DNA of 8,058 nucleotides from an uncultured Phycisphaerales bacterium (GTDB taxonomy: Bacteria > Planctomycetota > Phycisphaerae > UBA1845 > CAIVHJ01): contig CAIVHJ010000299.1 in the NCBI GenBank assembly GCA_903905665.1, forward strand, positions 1 through 8,058, written 5' to 3'. The translations under genes were made by a program, and so were the position numbers. Within the stretch, counting starts at the first letter, position 1; every line of letters begins with the position of its first letter. Below, in pieces: positions 6,442 through 8,058 of this stretch. The notes under the pieces are model-generated. The model made no database searches. It saw only the letters and a program-made list of their open reading frames with translations, and was not told where the DNA came from.

Positions 6442-7493
6442 TTAACCGGATCAATAGAAGACTGTATTGTTCGGGGTAGTTTCAACTCGAAATCGCGTAA
6501 ATGATTCCTCAATAGCTGCGATTCGGACGGATCGACGGCATAAAAGGTCACGGTTTTGTCGGCGCAGAGGTAGTTATTGGGAATCGTCCATCGACCGCAG
6601 GGAACCCACGACTTCGAAACACCCCCACAGTGATCGTTGAACCAGCGATCGTGAACCACCGCCACTTTGACGCCTTCCCGGCGTGCGATTCGGTCGATTT
6701 CTCGCGAGTCGTATCGGCCGGCGCGGCGAGCGCGAGCGACCTCCATGTTCGCCAGACCATACAAATCAACCGTCCTGACGTCTCCGAAAAAACTGACCGC
6801 GCCGATATCGTTCGCACCCACCCCCTCACCTTCGTAATACTCCCGCAGAAAACTCCCCATCTGATATTGCTGGTCATAAATGTTGTTTGAGGCGCGAGGG
6901 ATCAGCGCCACCGAAAGCCATCCCCGCGCCCCACCACTCACCCCCGCCCAAAACAACGCCGGTATTCCCACCATCGAAAGCATACTCAGCCATGCCATGC
7001 GAACCGCCGGGTTTTTCGTTCCAACATTGAAGCCCAAACCGCTCCGAAGTGAGACGATCCCCCGAACCAAAGCGAGCAGACCCAACACGACCAGCCAGGC
7101 TTCGTAGCGAAAGAACCAGTGCAACTTCGCAAACTGTAAATGCAGCAACGTCGTTCCGATGAATACGATCTGCCACACGACGGCTTCGGACCACCATGTT
7201 CGGCGTTGAATGACGGCCCAGATCCCCACCAACAGCGACAACACCATCAAACTCAACAGATACAACGCCAAAAACGAAGTTTCAGGCTCAAACATTGCAA
7301 AATAAAATTGAAGCCACGTTTGCAGACTGTTGGGAGTATTGCCCTTCAAGAGAACGGAATTGGGAAAAAACCACCACCCCAGTTGAACCGAGATCAACCC
7401 AAACACCACAATCGGCGCCCACGCACACGCCCCAAGCACCACCGCCTCTACCCGTCGACGCCGCAACAGAAACAAACCGCAAATCACAAACAA
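6438..7493 (-). CDS. GT-C-type membrane glycosyltransferase, C-terminal part (N-terminally truncated)
   Basis: The frame encodes 351 residues from a TTG at 7491-7493, but there is no ribosome site. The frame stays open back to a stop at 7641-7643 through low-complexity repeat sequence with no ATG or GTG. The protein opens inside a membrane segment (MFVICGLFLLRRRRVEAVVL) and has further segments near 21-40, 73-95, 105-120, 128-145 and 168-185. The motifs WFFPNSVLLKG (41-51) and LHWFFRYEAWLVVLGL (124-139) resemble the later half of arabinofuranosyltransferase/mannosyltransferase-like GT-C proteins. The soluble C-terminal domain has DIGAVSFFGDVRTVDLYGLA (229-248) and GVKVAVVHDRWF (274-285). GT-C enzymes use polyprenyl-phosphate sugars and carry their catalytic Asp/Glu in the first extracytoplasmic loop, which is absent here. 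The product is therefore probably non-functional, or the true start has been lost to rearrangement or misassembly. Its natural partner type, a polyprenyl-phosphate sugar synthase, starts divergently at 7781. Confidence 0.7.
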   Translation of the reverse strand: MFVICGLFLLRRRRVEAVVLGACAWAPIVVFGLISVQLGWWFFPNSVLLKGNTPNSLQTWLQFYFAMFEPETSFLALYLLSLMVLSLLVGIWAVIQRRTWWSEAVVWQIVFIGTTLLHLQFAKLHWFFRYEAWLVVLGLLALVRGIVSLRSGLGFNVGTKNPAVRMAWLSMLSMVGIPALFWAGVSGGARGWLSVALIPRASNNIYDQQYQMGSFLREYYEGEGVGANDIGAVSFFGDVRTVDLYGLANMEVARARRAGRYDSREIDRIARREGVKVAVVHDRWFNDHCGGVSKSWVPCGRWTIPNNYLCADKTVTFYAVDPSESQLLRNHLRDFELKLPRTIQSSIDPVN

Positions 7494-7539
7494 ACGAACA
7501 GCGAGCTTCGGTTTTTGTAGCTTGGGTATTGTGATTTGC
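7479..7539. repeat. 11-bp inverted repeat at the truncated glycosyltransferase end
   Basis: GCAAATCACAA (7479-7489) is exactly repeated in inverted orientation as TTGTGATTTGC (7529-7539), with 39 bases between. The left arm lies inside the glycosyltransferase frame and the right arm in the repeat-rich spacer, so the pair brackets the point where recognisable protein sequence stops. Confidence 0.5.
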
Positions 7540-7768
7540 TTGTGATTTGTTATTTGTGAGTTGTAATTTTGTTTCTTGGGATTTGTTTGTAATTTGTTGT
7601 TTGGGATTTGGGATTTGATTGGTTTCTTTCCAGGATTGGCTTAAGATCCGCGCCGCCGGTCAAGCCGGACTATTGGGTTATTGGAGCTTGTTTTTATTGT
7701 TTGGGATTTAGGATTTGGAATTGGGGATTTGATGGGGAAATCGGCTTGAAAACCACGGCGCCGCGCAG
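7529..7768. repeat. Degenerate GGGATTTG-type repeat region with an imperfect 100-bp-spaced duplication
   Basis: This AT-rich spacer consists largely of degenerate 7-8-bp units such as GTGATTTG, GGGATTTG, TAATTTG and GGAATTG. The 13-mer TTGTTTGGGATTT occurs at 7597-7609 and again at 7697-7709, exactly 100 bases apart. Each copy is followed by a GGATTTGAT block and then, 41 or 46 bases from the 13-mer start, by a GGCTT sequence leading into a GCGCCGC core (7638 on and 7743 on). It therefore looks like two imperfect copies of a unit of about 60-70 bp. TCAAGCCG (7660-7667) and CGGCTTGA (7742-7749) form an additional inverted pair. No gene is visible inside; the spacer separates two divergent glycosyltransferase sequences. 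Confidence 0.65.
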
Positions 7769-7780
7769 CGGAAACAGATA

Positions 7781-8058
7781 ATGACCACATCGGATCAAAT
7801 TTCCTCCGTCTCCATCGTCGCCCCCGTCTTCAACGAGGAGAAGGCGCTCCCCGAGTTCATCCGGCGGACGCTGGCCGCTTTGGGAAGCCTCTCCCTTCCC
7901 TTCGAACTCATCCTGGTGGACGATGGGAGCCGGGACGGATCGGCGGAGATCATCTCCCGGGCGGCCCGGGAACACCCGGGGATCGTCCGGGGGATCATCT
8001 TCAACCGGAACTACGGGCAGCACATGGCGGTCTTGTGCGGATTGAGCGAGACGCGGGG
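7781..8058 (+). CDS. ArnC/DPM1-like polyprenyl-phosphate glycosyltransferase, GT2 family (partial)
   Basis: The first 92 residues are visible and the frame runs off the window. The start is the ATG at 7781; the ribosome site is weak (GCGGAAA about 8 bases upstream). The sequence is a GT-A/GT2 N-terminus: SIVAPVFNEE (11-20) for nucleotide binding, ELILVDDGSRDGS (42-54) with the Asp pair, and FNRNYGQHMAVLCGL (74-88), close to the RNYGQH block of ArnC. Enzymes of this group move a sugar from a nucleotide donor to undecaprenyl or dolichyl phosphate at the inner face of the membrane, for later use by GT-C enzymes; most carry C-terminal membrane helices, not visible here. G+C is about 64% by hand count, and all eight arginine codons are CGG, unlike the other genes in the window. 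This suggests a different origin. The exact sugar cannot be told. Confidence 0.85.
   Translation, partial: MTTSDQISSVSIVAPVFNEEKALPEFIRRTLAALGSLSLPFELILVDDGSRDGSAEIISRAAREHPGIVRGIIFNRNYGQHMAVLCGLSETR

Noticed and set aside
7529..7740. Possible CRISPR array or telomere-like repeat
   Set aside because: The repeated words are only 7-13 bases, irregularly spaced and degenerate, with no unique spacers of constant length and no cas genes in the window.

Overview
The window (about 50-55% G+C over most of its length, judged from a few hand-counted lines) looks like bacterial chromosome. My best guess at the source is a planctomycete (Planctomycetota, perhaps Phycisphaerae-like). This rests on the overall style of the genes: small Cys-rich exported proteins beside a type IV pilus/type II secretion ATPase, an FHA plus coiled-coil protein, and a membrane protein with a zinc ribbon. 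No rRNA or marker gene confirms it. I see no tRNA, rRNA, CRISPR array, transposase or phage gene.

Layout. (1) Positions 1-278, minus: the N-terminus of a PilB/GspE-type ATPase, cut by the window edge. It is preceded by about 700 bases without a convincing gene, apart from tiny possible leader ORFs. (2) Positions 890-1890, plus: a compact unit with a good promoter, three small exported proteins (78, 93 and 51 aa; the last is easily missed because of its length) and a strong hairpin terminator that can also serve the convergent gene. (3) Positions 1922-4258, minus: a 778-aa protein with two degenerate FHA domains and a long coiled coil. (4) Positions 4377-5114, plus: a complete SurE nucleotidase, divergent from the FHA gene, with a candidate promoter between them. 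(5) Positions 5121-6323, minus: a 400-aa membrane protein with a C-terminal zinc ribbon, convergent with surE and only 6 bases from it. (6) Positions 6438-7493, minus: the C-terminal part of a GT-C-type membrane glycosyltransferase whose N-terminal catalytic part is missing. (7) Positions 7494-7780: an AT-rich, repeat-laden spacer built from degenerate GGGATTTG-like units. (8) Positions 7781-8058, plus: the start of an ArnC/DPM1-like polyprenyl-phosphate glycosyltransferase with much higher G+C (about 64% by hand count) and different codon use.

How the parts may relate. The ArnC-like enzyme and the GT-C fragment belong to families that act in sequence: a sugar is loaded on a polyprenyl phosphate, then transferred outside the membrane. 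Here one is broken and the other looks compositionally foreign, with a repeat-rich junction between them. This suggests a rearranged or horizontally assembled glycosylation locus, or an assembly join. The three small exported proteins look like a paralogous secretome cluster of unknown role and are the best candidates here for something undescribed. SurE is housekeeping.
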